25,443 nt of DNA, taken from assembly GCA_964422365.1 (NCBI GenBank), contig CAYRAV010000045.1, forward strand, positions 1-25,443, given 5' to 3'. Made by a program: the position numbers and the translations under genes. This DNA comes from CAYRAV01 sp964422365 (GTDB lineage Bacteria > Bacillota > Clostridia > Lachnospirales > Lachnospiraceae). Of this stretch, positions 14,217 through 22,091 are shown in pieces. How positions within the stretch are numbered: the first letter of the stretch is position 1; every line of letters starts with the position of its first letter. Under the pieces are notes generated by a model. It was not told the origin of the DNA, did not search any database, and saw only the letters and a list, made by a program, of their open reading frames with translations.

Positions 14217-15860
14217 ATGTATATGAAAACAAAAAAAGCATTAGCATTATTGTTAATTGCAGCAATGTCTGTATCTGTTCCACTACACACCAATGTAATA
14301 GAAGCAGCTGGTAAAGATACGTCTGCCCTGCAAGTAACAAAGAAAAGCATTACACTTACAGTAGGAGGTTCAAAAACAGTATCTGCAAATAAAGCAGTTA
14401 CATGGAAGTCTTCCAATGCAAAAATTGCCAAAGTAAAAAAGGTGACGAAGAAAAAAGCAAAAATCACAGCAAAGAAAAAAGGTAACTGTATAATTACAGT
14501 AAAAAGTGGAAAAAAGCAGGTAAAAATTAAAGTAAAAGTAAATGCTAAGGCGAAAACAACAAATAAACCAACCGTGTCTCCAAGTGCATACCCGGAAATT
14601 ACACCAAGTATAAATCCGGCAGTCACACCAAGTGCAGACCCAACAATCATACCAAGCACAGATTTGCCAATCACACCAAGTGCAGACCCAACAATCGCAC
14701 CAAGCACAGATTTGCCAATCACACCAAGTGCAGACCCAACAATCGCACCAAGCACAGATTTGCCAATCACACCAAGTGCAGACCCAACAATTATACCAAG
14801 CACAGATTTGCCAATCATACCAAGCACAAATCCAACTAATATACCACCTGAGCCATCTGTAATGACTGCTGTTGTAAGTAAAGTAGAAGGAGATTCGATT
14901 TATATAGAAAATAATGCATTTATCTTACAATTGACAGAAAATGCGAAAATTATTCAAATTGTTGATGGAGTAGAAAAAACTCTTGCAGCCAATGAAGTGT
15001 TAGTTGGAGAAGAAATTACAATTTATTATAGTGGTTCAATCGCAGAAGTTTATCCGGCAGTATTGATAGGATGTGAAAAAGTAGTAGTGAAAAGGACAAC
15101 CTCAATAACAATAGAACAAGCAACTGTGGAACCGCCAACTGCAGTACCGGTTGTGACTGTAACTACAACCCCAAGCACACAACCAATCGTAATACCAAGT
15201 ACAACTCCAGAAGGAGGAGATCCGGTAGTAACCAATGAGCCAGTCAGTGAAGCCACACAGATGCCTTCTATTATACCATGTATGACTCCAAGTGCACCAC
15301 CGTATATAACACCAAAAACTGTGACAAGAGCAGCAATTATCAGCAAAGTAGAAAACAACCTTATTTATATTGATGATGGTAACACTTATCTTAGGTTAAA
15401 GGATGCAGAAATTGTAAAACTTGTATATGGAGAGGAAAAAGAGATTACAATAGAGGAATTGTTTCCAAATGATAAGATTATCATAACCTATAGCGGACAA
15501 GAACAGTTAACTTATCCTTCAGTATTGGATTCTTGTGAGAAAATTCTGGTAGAAAGCAGCGACAAAGGGCTTGTAGATAAATTTACAATTGGTGAGTATG
15601 ATATAGATTATGATGAACAACGTATTTTTGTAAATCATAGTCCATATTTTTGTAAGTGCTTTCCTTCTGATATAGAAGGGGAAACAAAAGTACTAAAAGA
15701 TGGCAAGGAAATTTCATTTAATGATTTAAAGGCAGGAGATACCATTAGAGTAAGTTATACAATTCAAGGAAGCAGACCTCAAGCACCTGGTTTTGTACTA
15801 TGGTTTGATGTTATTGTTGTATTACCGGATCATTGTTGTACTCTACCGGATGAAAATTAG
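14217..15860 (+). CDS. Secreted Big2/OB-like repeat surface protein
   Basis: 547 aa from ATG 14217, after AAAGGAG (14206-14212); ATG 14223 is equally possible and changes two residues. Residues 1-31 are a signal peptide (KTKKALALLLIAAMSV...). A lysine-rich bacterial Ig-like (Big2) domain follows to about residue 115 (ITLTVGGSKTVSA, WKSSNAKIAKV, GNCIITVKSG). Pro/Thr/Ser-rich linkers are residues about 118-215 and 293-375; the first contains four near-identical 16-residue repeats. Two homologous domains of about 75 residues, OB/DUF3221-like (VVSKVEGDSIYIEN to CEKVVVK; IISKVENNLIYIDD to CEKILVE), and a divergent third (residues about 456-547) complete it. No LPxTG motif or C-terminal membrane anchor is visible, so it is either secreted or held non-covalently. 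The YtrA-type operator suggests cell-envelope-stress control. Its function is unknown. Confidence 0.8.
   Translation: MYMKTKKALALLLIAAMSVSVPLHTNVIEAAGKDTSALQVTKKSITLTVGGSKTVSANKAVTWKSSNAKIAKVKKVTKKKAKITAKKKGNCIITVKSGKKQVKIKVKVNAKAKTTNKPTVSPSAYPEITPSINPAVTPSADPTIIPSTDLPITPSADPTIAPSTDLPITPSADPTIAPSTDLPITPSADPTIIPSTDLPIIPSTNPTNIPPEPSVMTAVVSKVEGDSIYIENNAFILQLTENAKIIQIVDGVEKTLAANEVLVGEEITIYYSGSIAEVYPAVLIGCEKVVVKRTTSITIEQATVEPPTAVPVVTVTTTPSTQPIVIPSTTPEGGDPVVTNEPVSEATQMPSIIPCMTPSAPPYITPKTVTRAAIISKVENNLIYIDDGNTYLRLKDAEIVKLVYGEEKEITIEELFPNDKIIITYSGQEQLTYPSVLDSCEKILVESSDKGLVDKFTIGEYDIDYDEQRIFVNHSPYFCKCFPSDIEGETKVLKDGKEISFNDLKAGDTIRVSYTIQGSRPQAPGFVLWFDVIVVLPDHCCTLPDEN
14625..14816 (+). repeat. Four 48-bp coding tandem repeats
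   Basis: Units at 14625, 14673, 14721 and 14769 encode TPSADPTIAPSTDLPI-like 16-residue linkers. They differ at a few bases only (ATCATA, ATCGCA, ATTATA variants). Similar degenerate PSxNP units flank them. The array is likely to vary in copy number between strains. Confidence 0.9.
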
Positions 15861-16009
15861 AAATGGGAAATATTCTCTGCAAATTTGCTGAAAAACATAT
15901 ATTAATATGAGAAGAGGCTGACATTATTTCTGCACCACACAATAAAATGGGTTATGAATTGTAACAAATTATAACTGTTACCGGAATATTGATAAAATCT
16001 CTCGCTAAG

Positions 16010-16038
16010 TTGCAACCTTTAAAAGAAAGCATTATAAT
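16010..16038 (+). promoter_or_regulatory. Promoter of the methionine aminopeptidase gene
   Basis: TTGCAA (16010-16015), 17 bp, TATAAT (16033-16038). The transcript would start near 16045, which excludes the in-frame start at 15989. The 148 bp between the previous gene and this promoter show no convincing terminator. Confidence 0.75.
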
Positions 16039-16081
16039 GGTAAAAGATATGTGTACCATAAAGTTAAAGGAGATGTCATCA

Positions 16082-16969
16082 TTGAGACGTATAATAAAAA
16101 AAATCGAGAGAAATGATCCATGCTGGTGTGGAAGCAAAAATAAATACAAAAATTGTCATTATTTATTTGATGAACGGTTAAAAGGTTTTAGAAGTAAGGG
16201 ATATCGTATTCCAAAACGGAATATGATTAAAAATCAGGAACAGATTGAGGGCATTAAAGAAAGTGCCAAAATCAATATCGCGGTATTAGATTATATAGGA
16301 GAACATATTAAAGAGGGAATTAGTACTGAACAGATTGACAAGTGGGTTTATGAGGAAACTACAAAATATGGTGCTGTTCCGGCACCCCTTAACTATGAGG
16401 GATTTCCAAAGAGTGTCTGTACTTCTATTAATGAAGTAGTATGTCATGGAATACCATCAGAATATGAAATCTTAGAAGATGGAGATATTATCAATGTGGA
16501 TGTATCCACACAGTATAATGGATATTTTTCTGATTCCTCCCGTATGTATTGTATAGGAAATGTATCAGAAGAAAAAAAACGTCTTGTTGAGGTTACAAAG
16601 GAATGTGTAGCAGTGGGATTGAATCAGATTAAGCCGTGGGAATCCCGACTTGGAGATATAGGACATGCAATTCATCAGCATGCAGTAAAAAATGGATATA
16701 CTGTTGTAAGGGAAATTGGTGGTCACGGAGTGGGACTGGAATTTCATGAAGATCCATTTGTCAGCTATGTATCAAAGCCAAATACAGGAGAACTTCTTGT
16801 ACCAGGAATGATGTTCACGATAGAGCCTATGGTAAATATGGGGAAAGAAGGCATTTTTATGAGCGATGGAGATGATTGGATCGTGTGTACAGATGACGGA
16901 AAACCATCAGCACAGTGGGAAGTACAGGTACTGATAACAAAGGACGGGTATGAGATTATCGCATATTAA
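16082..16969 (+). CDS. map: Methionine aminopeptidase with N-terminal SEC-C zinc motif
   Basis: 295 aa. Start TTG 16082 is chosen because AAAGGAG (16066-16072) lies 9 bp upstream; the in-frame ATG at 16073 touches that site and is too close. It removes the initiator Met from nascent proteins. Near the N-terminus NDPCWCGSKNKYKNCH is a SEC-C-type zinc motif, common on clostridial type I enzymes and probably aiding ribosome association. The two-metal site is complete: Asp140, Asp151, His215 (GGHGVGLEFH), Glu248 (TIEPM) and Glu280 (QWEVQV), with the same spacing as E. coli MetAP. It is monocistronic, between its own promoter and terminator. Many Firmicutes carry a second map in the ribosomal protein operon; this looks like the stand-alone paralogue. 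Confidence 0.93.
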   Translation: MRRIIKKIERNDPCWCGSKNKYKNCHYLFDERLKGFRSKGYRIPKRNMIKNQEQIEGIKESAKINIAVLDYIGEHIKEGISTEQIDKWVYEETTKYGAVPAPLNYEGFPKSVCTSINEVVCHGIPSEYEILEDGDIINVDVSTQYNGYFSDSSRMYCIGNVSEEKKRLVEVTKECVAVGLNQIKPWESRLGDIGHAIHQHAVKNGYTVVREIGGHGVGLEFHEDPFVSYVSKPNTGELLVPGMMFTIEPMVNMGKEGIFMSDGDDWIVCTDDGKPSAQWEVQVLITKDGYEIIAY

Positions 16970-17004
16970 GATATCTTTGCGGATATAATTAATCTGGAAG
17001 ATTA

Positions 17005-17053
17005 AAAAAGAGTATAATCCTATGTTAAGGAAGCAGGGATTATACTCTTTTTG
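17005..17053 (+). terminator. Terminator after map
   Basis: AAAAAGAGTATAATCC (17005-17020) pairs perfectly over 16 bp with GGATTATACTCTTTTT (17037-17052), with a T-run at the 3' side. It can act in both directions. Confidence 0.9.
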
Positions 17054-17098
17054 TTCGTTGTGTCACAAATTTGGAACAAATCCCCGATTGAATTTGCA

Positions 17099-17127
17099 TT
17101 GACATAGATGGTATTTTAATATATACT
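17099..17127 (+). promoter_or_regulatory. Promoter of the MacB/FtsX-type ABC operon
   Basis: TTGACA (17099-17104), 17 bp, TATACT (17122-17127), abutting a perfect palindrome. Confidence 0.85.
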
Positions 17128-17154
17128 ATGTGTACTAGTTTTAGTAGTACACAT
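17128..17154 (+). promoter_or_regulatory. Perfect palindromic operator, YtrA-type
   Basis: ATGTGTACTA (17128-17137), 7-bp centre, TAGTACACAT (17145-17154): 10-bp arms without mismatch, starting right after the -10 box. In the form GTGTA-N13-TACAC it matches the known YtrA operator pattern. The likely regulator is the GntR protein encoded at 20752. Confidence 0.75.
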
Positions 17155-17175
17155 GAGAGAAGGAGGACATTTGTT

Positions 17176-17937
17176 ATGCAGGAAATGATAACACCAATAT
17201 TAAAAGTAGAAAATATTAGAAAAGTATATAAAAATGGAGAACAGTCCATAACTGCCCTAGAGGATGTATCCTTTCAAATACAAAAGGGGGAAATTCTGGC
17301 AATTATGGGAAGCAGCGGCTCTGGCAAAAGTACCATGCTTAATATTTTAGGGGCACTTGATGAACCTGATTCCGGGAAAATTTATTTGGAAGGGAATCAT
17401 GAAGAAAACTATTCCAAAGAACCTTTTGCAACAGAGGTAAGGAAAAATTATATAGGATTTGTATTTCAGGATTTTAGTTTGCTGCAGGATTTGTCTGTCA
17501 GGGAAAATGTGGAACTCCCTCTTATTTTAAAGGGAATTTCTCAAAAAGAGAATGGAGCAGAAGTAGAGAAGATGATAGAAATGGTAGGATTGAAAGAAAA
17601 GATAGACAGTGATGTTAGGAAACTGTCAGGAGGGCAGCAGCAAAGAGTTGCAATTGCACGAGCAATCATTACAAAGCCGCGGATTTTATTAGCAGATGAG
17701 CCAACAGGGAATCTGGACTTTAATACTTCAAAAGAGATTATGAAACTATTTCTTACTTTACGGGATAAGATACAACAGAGCATTATCATTGTTACGCATG
17801 ATCCTGTGGTCGCTTCCTATGCAGATCGTATTTTATTTTTTCATGATGGCAGGCAAAGATTAGAGCATAGAAATCAGGAGGGCAAAGATAATTTTTCAGA
17901 GATTTTGGCAATATTTCGGGAACTGGAGAGTGTCTGA
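17176..17937 (+). CDS. MacB/LolD-like ABC transporter ATP-binding protein
   Basis: 253 aa from ATG 17176, 9 bp after AGGAGG (17161-17166). Walker A is GSSGSGKST (residues 45-53), the signature LSGGQQQR, Walker B ILLADEPTGNLD, and the switch His sits in VTHD. This is the type 7 (MacB, LolD, BceA) family, whose ATPases drive FtsX-type permeases by mechanotransmission rather than by moving a solute across the membrane. The partner permease follows after 131 bp. Control by the adjacent palindromic operator suggests induction by envelope stress, such as peptide antibiotics; this is inference from the BceAB and YtrA systems. Confidence 0.92.
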   Translation: MQEMITPILKVENIRKVYKNGEQSITALEDVSFQIQKGEILAIMGSSGSGKSTMLNILGALDEPDSGKIYLEGNHEENYSKEPFATEVRKNYIGFVFQDFSLLQDLSVRENVELPLILKGISQKENGAEVEKMIEMVGLKEKIDSDVRKLSGGQQQRVAIARAIITKPRILLADEPTGNLDFNTSKEIMKLFLTLRDKIQQSIIIVTHDPVVASYADRILFFHDGRQRLEHRNQEGKDNFSEILAIFRELESV

Positions 17938-17944
17938 AAGCTGT

Positions 17945-17967
17945 CTGTTACAACATGCATGTGACAG
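17945..17967 (+). other. Hairpin between the ATPase and permease genes
   Basis: CTGTTACA (17945-17952) pairs with TGTGACAG (17960-17967) around a 7-base loop, with no U-tract. It may tune the ATPase/permease ratio through mRNA processing or stability; no terminator is evident. Confidence 0.35.
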
Positions 17968-18068
17968 TTTATGGGACAAACGGCATACAAAGAGCGGGGT
18001 GCAGACTGTGTCAGTGAATTTTAAGATATGTGCTGAAAAGAGCATAAAGGATAATGGAGGAGAGAACA

Positions 18069-20393
18069 ATGAAACTATGGAAAATAGGATACACATTTTT
18101 AAAGAAAAGCAAAGCACTTACCATTACTTGCATGGCAGGGGTATTATTTTCAACATTGGTGCTTGTATTTATGTATCATTTTTATTACATATCTCAGAAG
18201 AATTACATACAGAACTTGAAGGATACTTATGGAGATTGCGATTTTTTAATGACTTTGGAAGACTATGAATCTATTTCAGAAGAACTGGAACAACAGATAT
18301 GCCGGGTAGAGGGAGTCGGGAAAGTGGATTTGGGGCATTGGGGGTATGCAGATGTACAAAAGGTGCAAAAAGATAAGTTATCTCCAGAGTATGCCCTAAG
18401 CAGGAATGTATATACTGTTGGTGTGGAAGACAGTGCAATGAACAAAAGCCGTTACCAATACAGTCTGCGTATTACAGATGAAAACATGGCGGTCAATGCT
18501 AAATTGGCAGAAGATATGCAATTAGAAATAGGAGATAAAATGAAAGTAGGTTCAGCCATATTAGAAATTCATGAAATAATATGTGATGATAATTTTTCAC
18601 TGTCTAATATGGGTATGATTGTTGTATCGCAGAAAAATTTGTGTGACAGTCTGGGAGAGGAAAACAGACCAAATTATATGTTAATCAAGAAAATAAAAGG
18701 GGCAGATATTACACAGATTATGGAAGATATCAAAGCATTGGATTTTGGTGTGGAGATTTTATCGGTAGAGCAGGATGAGCAGTATCAAAAGAGTATAAAG
18801 TCTTTTCGTGTTTTTATGACAGTATTGCTTGTGATTATAGTTGTAACAGGAGGGCTTTTGATTGCAAGTGTGTTTGGGAGTTTTTTGAAAAAATATCTTC
18901 GGGATATGATGATTGTAAAAACGATTGGAGGAAATCAAAAGCAGGTAATACATATTTTTATGTCAGCGGCGAGCATTTTAACAGGGATTGGCTGCCTTCT
19001 GGGGTATATAATATCTGTTCTTGGAGGCAATCTGTTATTTGGGATGTTGGTACACACAACAAATCTTTCACCAAATGCAGCACATATTAATATCATAGAA
19101 TCACTGGTGCTTGTTATGGTAATATATGTTTTGTTGAATCTGTTTTTGTATCATACAGTTGTAAAATTTGCAGGGAAGCTGCCATTACAGGCGGTAAGAG
19201 AGCGGGAAACAGGGATGAACAGCATTTTGAAAAAGCAGAGAGGTTCTGCTTTTTTAGCAAAGATATGCAGAAAGGATTTTTATATTGCTCTAAAGTTACT
19301 GATGCCAAAGCTGAAAGAAAATATATGTTTGATTATAACAATTGCTATGCTGACCATGTTTTCTTATGTGAGTGGAAATGCGATAGAAACAATTGCACAT
19401 AATAATTCTGAATATTATCGAAATTTATATCTGACAGAATGTATGATCACAAATGGAGACAGTCTGCCAATCAAATATAATGACATGAAAAAAATTTATG
19501 AGATATTGGAAAAAGAGGATTCAAAAGCATTTTTTATGGCAGATACGGTTTACTTTGGGTTAGGTTTTGTAGGAGAGGAAGATTGGGTACCTAGACTAAA
19601 TATCAGTATATTAGAGAAAATGTACCATGCAGGAGTTGTAAAGATGAAAAAAGATGATTATACAAATTGTGTGGTATTAGGGGGAAGGGTGGCAGAAACA
19701 ATTCAAGCAGAGATTGGAAATACATACTGTTTTGATGTGGAAGGGAGTACGGTAGAACTTCAGGTAGTAGGAATTTTACAAGGCTATGATAATGAGTTAA
19801 TTATAGATGAAAAAACAGCAGATGTTCTGTATGGAACAAAAGAGAAAGGTAATGTGGCAGACGTTCTATCTGAAATGGGATGGGAATGTTCTGTACAATT
19901 TTTTCTGGCAAAAAAGGAAGAAGAGATAAAAACAGTTGTACAAAGTCTGCAGTTTCAGTATCCGAATCTTACGTTGGGAAGTTATTCTAATATAATGGAG
20001 CAAAGTGAAAAAATATTAAAAGAGCGTTTCTTTATGCTTCAATTTGTATTATATATTTTAACACTTCTTGTGGGATTCGGCTGGTTAAATTCTGCCAGAA
20101 ACATGATTTTATCCAGACAGAAAGAGTATGTAGTATTAAGGAAACTTGGAATGTCCGAGAGGAGAGTGCAAAAGGTTATTTGGAGGCAGATTATGATATA
20201 TATGCTGTTGGGAATTGTAATTGGAACAGCCGCAGGTGTGGGTATTGAGACATGGCTTTGGTATCGTGAGACAGAAGAACATCTGAATCTGTGGATTGGA
20301 TATGACAAGATTGTAATGATAATTGCCTTTATGATATTTTTAACAGTATTGTTGAGAAGAATAGTGGTCAGGGTGAGCAGGAAACTTAGGTAG
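18069..20393 (+). CDS. FtsX-type ABC transporter permease, duplicated architecture
   Basis: 774 aa from ATG 18069, after GGAGGAG (18057-18063); an ATG at 18054 in frame overlaps that site. TM1 is about residues 17-38, followed by an extracytoplasmic domain of some 210 residues. A first FtsX core of three TMs follows (FMTVLLVIIVVTGGLLIASV onward, with the cytoplasmic loop MMIVKTIGGNQKQV). Then come TM5 (ICLIITIAMLTMFSYV), a second external domain, and a second FtsX core (VLYILTLLVGFGWLN, loop EYVVLRKLGMSERRV). The eight-TM, two-domain pattern matches Firmicute MacB/BceB-like permeases acting with the ATPase encoded upstream. The substrate is unknown; resistance to envelope-active compounds or lipid/lipoprotein handling are both possible. 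Confidence 0.88.
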   Translation: MKLWKIGYTFLKKSKALTITCMAGVLFSTLVLVFMYHFYYISQKNYIQNLKDTYGDCDFLMTLEDYESISEELEQQICRVEGVGKVDLGHWGYADVQKVQKDKLSPEYALSRNVYTVGVEDSAMNKSRYQYSLRITDENMAVNAKLAEDMQLEIGDKMKVGSAILEIHEIICDDNFSLSNMGMIVVSQKNLCDSLGEENRPNYMLIKKIKGADITQIMEDIKALDFGVEILSVEQDEQYQKSIKSFRVFMTVLLVIIVVTGGLLIASVFGSFLKKYLRDMMIVKTIGGNQKQVIHIFMSAASILTGIGCLLGYIISVLGGNLLFGMLVHTTNLSPNAAHINIIESLVLVMVIYVLLNLFLYHTVVKFAGKLPLQAVRERETGMNSILKKQRGSAFLAKICRKDFYIALKLLMPKLKENICLIITIAMLTMFSYVSGNAIETIAHNNSEYYRNLYLTECMITNGDSLPIKYNDMKKIYEILEKEDSKAFFMADTVYFGLGFVGEEDWVPRLNISILEKMYHAGVVKMKKDDYTNCVVLGGRVAETIQAEIGNTYCFDVEGSTVELQVVGILQGYDNELIIDEKTADVLYGTKEKGNVADVLSEMGWECSVQFFLAKKEEEIKTVVQSLQFQYPNLTLGSYSNIMEQSEKILKERFFMLQFVLYILTLLVGFGWLNSARNMILSRQKEYVVLRKLGMSERRVQKVIWRQIMIYMLLGIVIGTAAGVGIETWLWYRETEEHLNLWIGYDKIVMIIAFMIFLTVLLRRIVVRVSRKLR

Positions 20394-20403
20394 CACCTTT
20401 TTC

Positions 20404-20432
20404 TTGACATAAATGGAATTTCATGGTAAATT
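20404..20432 (+). promoter_or_regulatory. Promoter of the gntR-ABC operon, upstream of an insertion
   Basis: TTGACA (20404-20409), 17 bp, TAAATT (20427-20432). It begins 11 bp after the permease stop codon and has the same layout as the promoters at 14126 and 17099. The gene it should serve starts about 320 bp downstream because an element lies in between. Confidence 0.7.
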
Positions 20433-20686
20433 ATGTGCACTGGAGAGCGTGTTTGAAAATTCATTGACCCAATCTTTTCGCCCTGCTATGTATATCTATC
20501 CGGACATACCACAACTCATGTCTATTCGGACTGGCGGGCTTTGTCCAATAAAGATTATGGTATTTGCTCCAAATTCATTTAATGCAGCCAGTTGCACCTT
20601 ATGAATTTGGAATAAATTTTTCTCAAATTGTGACACACATTTTGTGACAAGAAGTTTTCAAACACGCTCTAATTAGAATAGTACAT
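20433..20686 (+). promoter_or_regulatory. YtrA-type operator split by the inserted element
   Basis: The left half ATGTGCACT (20433-20441) directly follows the -10 box. The right half TAGTACAT (20679-20686) lies beyond the element at 20442-20670. Joining 20441 to 20671 gives GTGCA-N13-TACAT with inner CTA and TAG, the same pattern as the sites at 14155 and 17128. Confidence 0.6.
20442..20670. mobile_element. MITE-like element with 16-bp terminal inverted repeats
   Basis: AGAGCGTGTTTGAAAA (20444-20459) and TTTTCAAACACGCTCT (20655-20670) are perfect inverted repeats. Beyond them the similarity continues imperfectly (TTCATTG against CTTCTTG). The interior, about 195 bp, has no credible gene; the open frame across it (20413-20604) starts outside the element and lacks a ribosome binding site. 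No clear target duplication is visible. It resembles a non-autonomous transposon or IS remnant; the parent family is not identified. Confidence 0.7.
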
Positions 20687-20751
20687 AGTACGATGCAGAA
20701 AGAATGGATAAGGATACAAATGATGGTATGGATAATGAAGGGAGGCCCTTT

Positions 20752-21108
20752 ATGATTATGATAGATTACAAAGACAGCAGACCTATCTATGAGCAGATTG
20801 TGGAGAAGTTTAAGCTGTTGATTTTAAAAGGAGTGCTGGAAACGGATAGTAAAATGCCCTCTGTAAGGAATCTGGCAATGGAACTTTCCATCAATCCGAA
20901 TACAATCCAAAAAGCATATTCACAATTAGAAAGGGAAGGGTTTATCTATACTGTGAAAGGCAGAGGGAATTTTGTTTCGAGAAAGGAAGCGTTATTAGAG
21001 GACCGGAAGAGGGAAATTCTAGAGAGGTGCAGGGAACTGGTAAAAGAAGCAGAAGAAGTCGGAATGAAGCCGGATGAGCTGATTAGATTTATCCAGACAG
21101 AAAAGTGA
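20752..21108 (+). CDS. GntR-family regulator, YtrA subfamily
   Basis: 118 aa from ATG 20752, 6 bp after GGAGG (20741-20745); the frame is open 16 codons further up but without a ribosome binding site. The winged-helix domain fills residues about 8-78 (SRPIYEQIVEKFKLLILKG, MPSVRNLAMELSINPNTIQK, GFIYTVKGRGNFV). A short, about 40-residue helical dimerisation tail follows, with no ligand-binding FadR/HutC domain. Small size plus linkage to an ABC transporter is diagnostic of the YtrA subfamily. It probably represses its own operon and the operons at 14126 and 17099 through the GTGTA-N13-TACAC palindromes. YtrA of B. subtilis responds to cell-wall-active antibiotics; the same signal here is inference. 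Confidence 0.9.
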   Translation: MIMIDYKDSRPIYEQIVEKFKLLILKGVLETDSKMPSVRNLAMELSINPNTIQKAYSQLEREGFIYTVKGRGNFVSRKEALLEDRKREILERCRELVKEAEEVGMKPDELIRFIQTEK

Positions 21109-21185
21109 TAAGGTATGACATTATGATATAACATTGAAAAAAGAAAGAAGAGAAATGGGTAGAAGAAAGAGGAGGTCATGCATCT

Positions 21186-22091
21186 ATGATAGAAATCAAT
21201 CATATTACAAAATCTTTTGGAAAAGAGAAAGCGATTCATGATGTGAGTCTTATCATCAAAGAGGAAGAAGTATTTGGTCTGATCGGCACAAATGAAGCGG
21301 GAAAAAGTACCCTGCTTCGGATGATGGCAGGTATTATCAAGCCGGATTTAGGTGAAGTTAAAATAGATGGAAAAAAGGTCTATCAAAATGCAAAAGCAAA
21401 AAAAGAAATTTTTTTTCTGCCAGATGAGGTGTATTTTTTTCCAAACGCCAATGCACAGGATATGGGAAAATATTATAGAAAGATATATGAAACTTTTAAC
21501 GGAGAGAAATTTGAAAAAATGCTCGATGACTTTTCTTTGGACAAAAAGAAGAAGATTGTTACTTATAGCAAAGGAATGCAGAAACAGATTGCCATTTTAA
21601 CGGGTATCTGTGCAGGAACGAAGTATCTGTATTGTGATGAAACATTTGATGGACTTGATCCCATTATGCGGCAGGGCATCAAAAGCATGTTGGCAAAAGA
21701 GATGGAGGAGAGAAGCTTTACACCGATTATTACTTCTCATAATCTGAGAGAACAGGAAGATATTTGCGATCATGTAGGTTTTCTACACAAAGGTAATATG
21801 CTTCTGTCTCAAAATTTGCTGGAGATGAAATGCAATATTCAAAAAATCCAATGTGTCTTTACGAATGAAGCAGAAGGAAAAGAGTGTTTAGAACAGTTAA
21901 AACTGGTAAAGAGTGAACAGAGAGGTTCTTTATATACATTAGTTGCAAGAGGGGAAAGAGAGGCAGTAATGAAAGTATTTGGACAGGCTGATATGACATT
22001 TTTAGAAATGCTGCCTCTTACTTTAGAAGAAATATTTATTAGTGAAATGGAGGTGGCAGGATATGACATCAAAAAGCTCATTATGGACTAG
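21186..22091 (+). CDS. ABC transporter ATP-binding protein (YtrB-like)
   Basis: 301 aa from ATG 21186, 10 bp after GGAGG. Walker A is GTNEAGKST (residues 34-42), where Glu37 replaces the usual Gly. The signature region reads YSKGMQKQ instead of LSGGQ. Walker B is YLYCDETFDGLDP (Thr for the usual Pro, catalytic Glu kept), and the switch His is in TSHN. Such loosened motifs are usual for this exporter subfamily linked to YtrA regulators. The C-terminal 90 residues are a family-specific extension. It starts 77 bp after the regulator and overlaps the permease gene by 29 bp, so the three form one operon. Confidence 0.9.
   Translation: MIEINHITKSFGKEKAIHDVSLIIKEEEVFGLIGTNEAGKSTLLRMMAGIIKPDLGEVKIDGKKVYQNAKAKKEIFFLPDEVYFFPNANAQDMGKYYRKIYETFNGEKFEKMLDDFSLDKKKKIVTYSKGMQKQIAILTGICAGTKYLYCDETFDGLDPIMRQGIKSMLAKEMEERSFTPIITSHNLREQEDICDHVGFLHKGNMLLSQNLLEMKCNIQKIQCVFTNEAEGKECLEQLKLVKSEQRGSLYTLVARGEREAVMKVFGQADMTFLEMLPLTLEEIFISEMEVAGYDIKKLIMD

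Noticed and set aside
14180..14827. Minus-strand glycine-zipper-like ORF opposite the surface protein repeats
   Set aside because: It is the antisense of the Pro/Thr/Ser repeat region; the regular GKSVLG pattern is a shadow of the 48-bp repeats and has no ribosome binding site.
15050..15358. Minus-strand hydrophobic ORF
   Set aside because: Antisense shadow of the second Pro/Thr-rich linker of the surface protein.
20413..20604. Small ORF across the MITE-like element
   Set aside because: It starts in the promoter/operator region without a ribosome binding site and is not protein-like.
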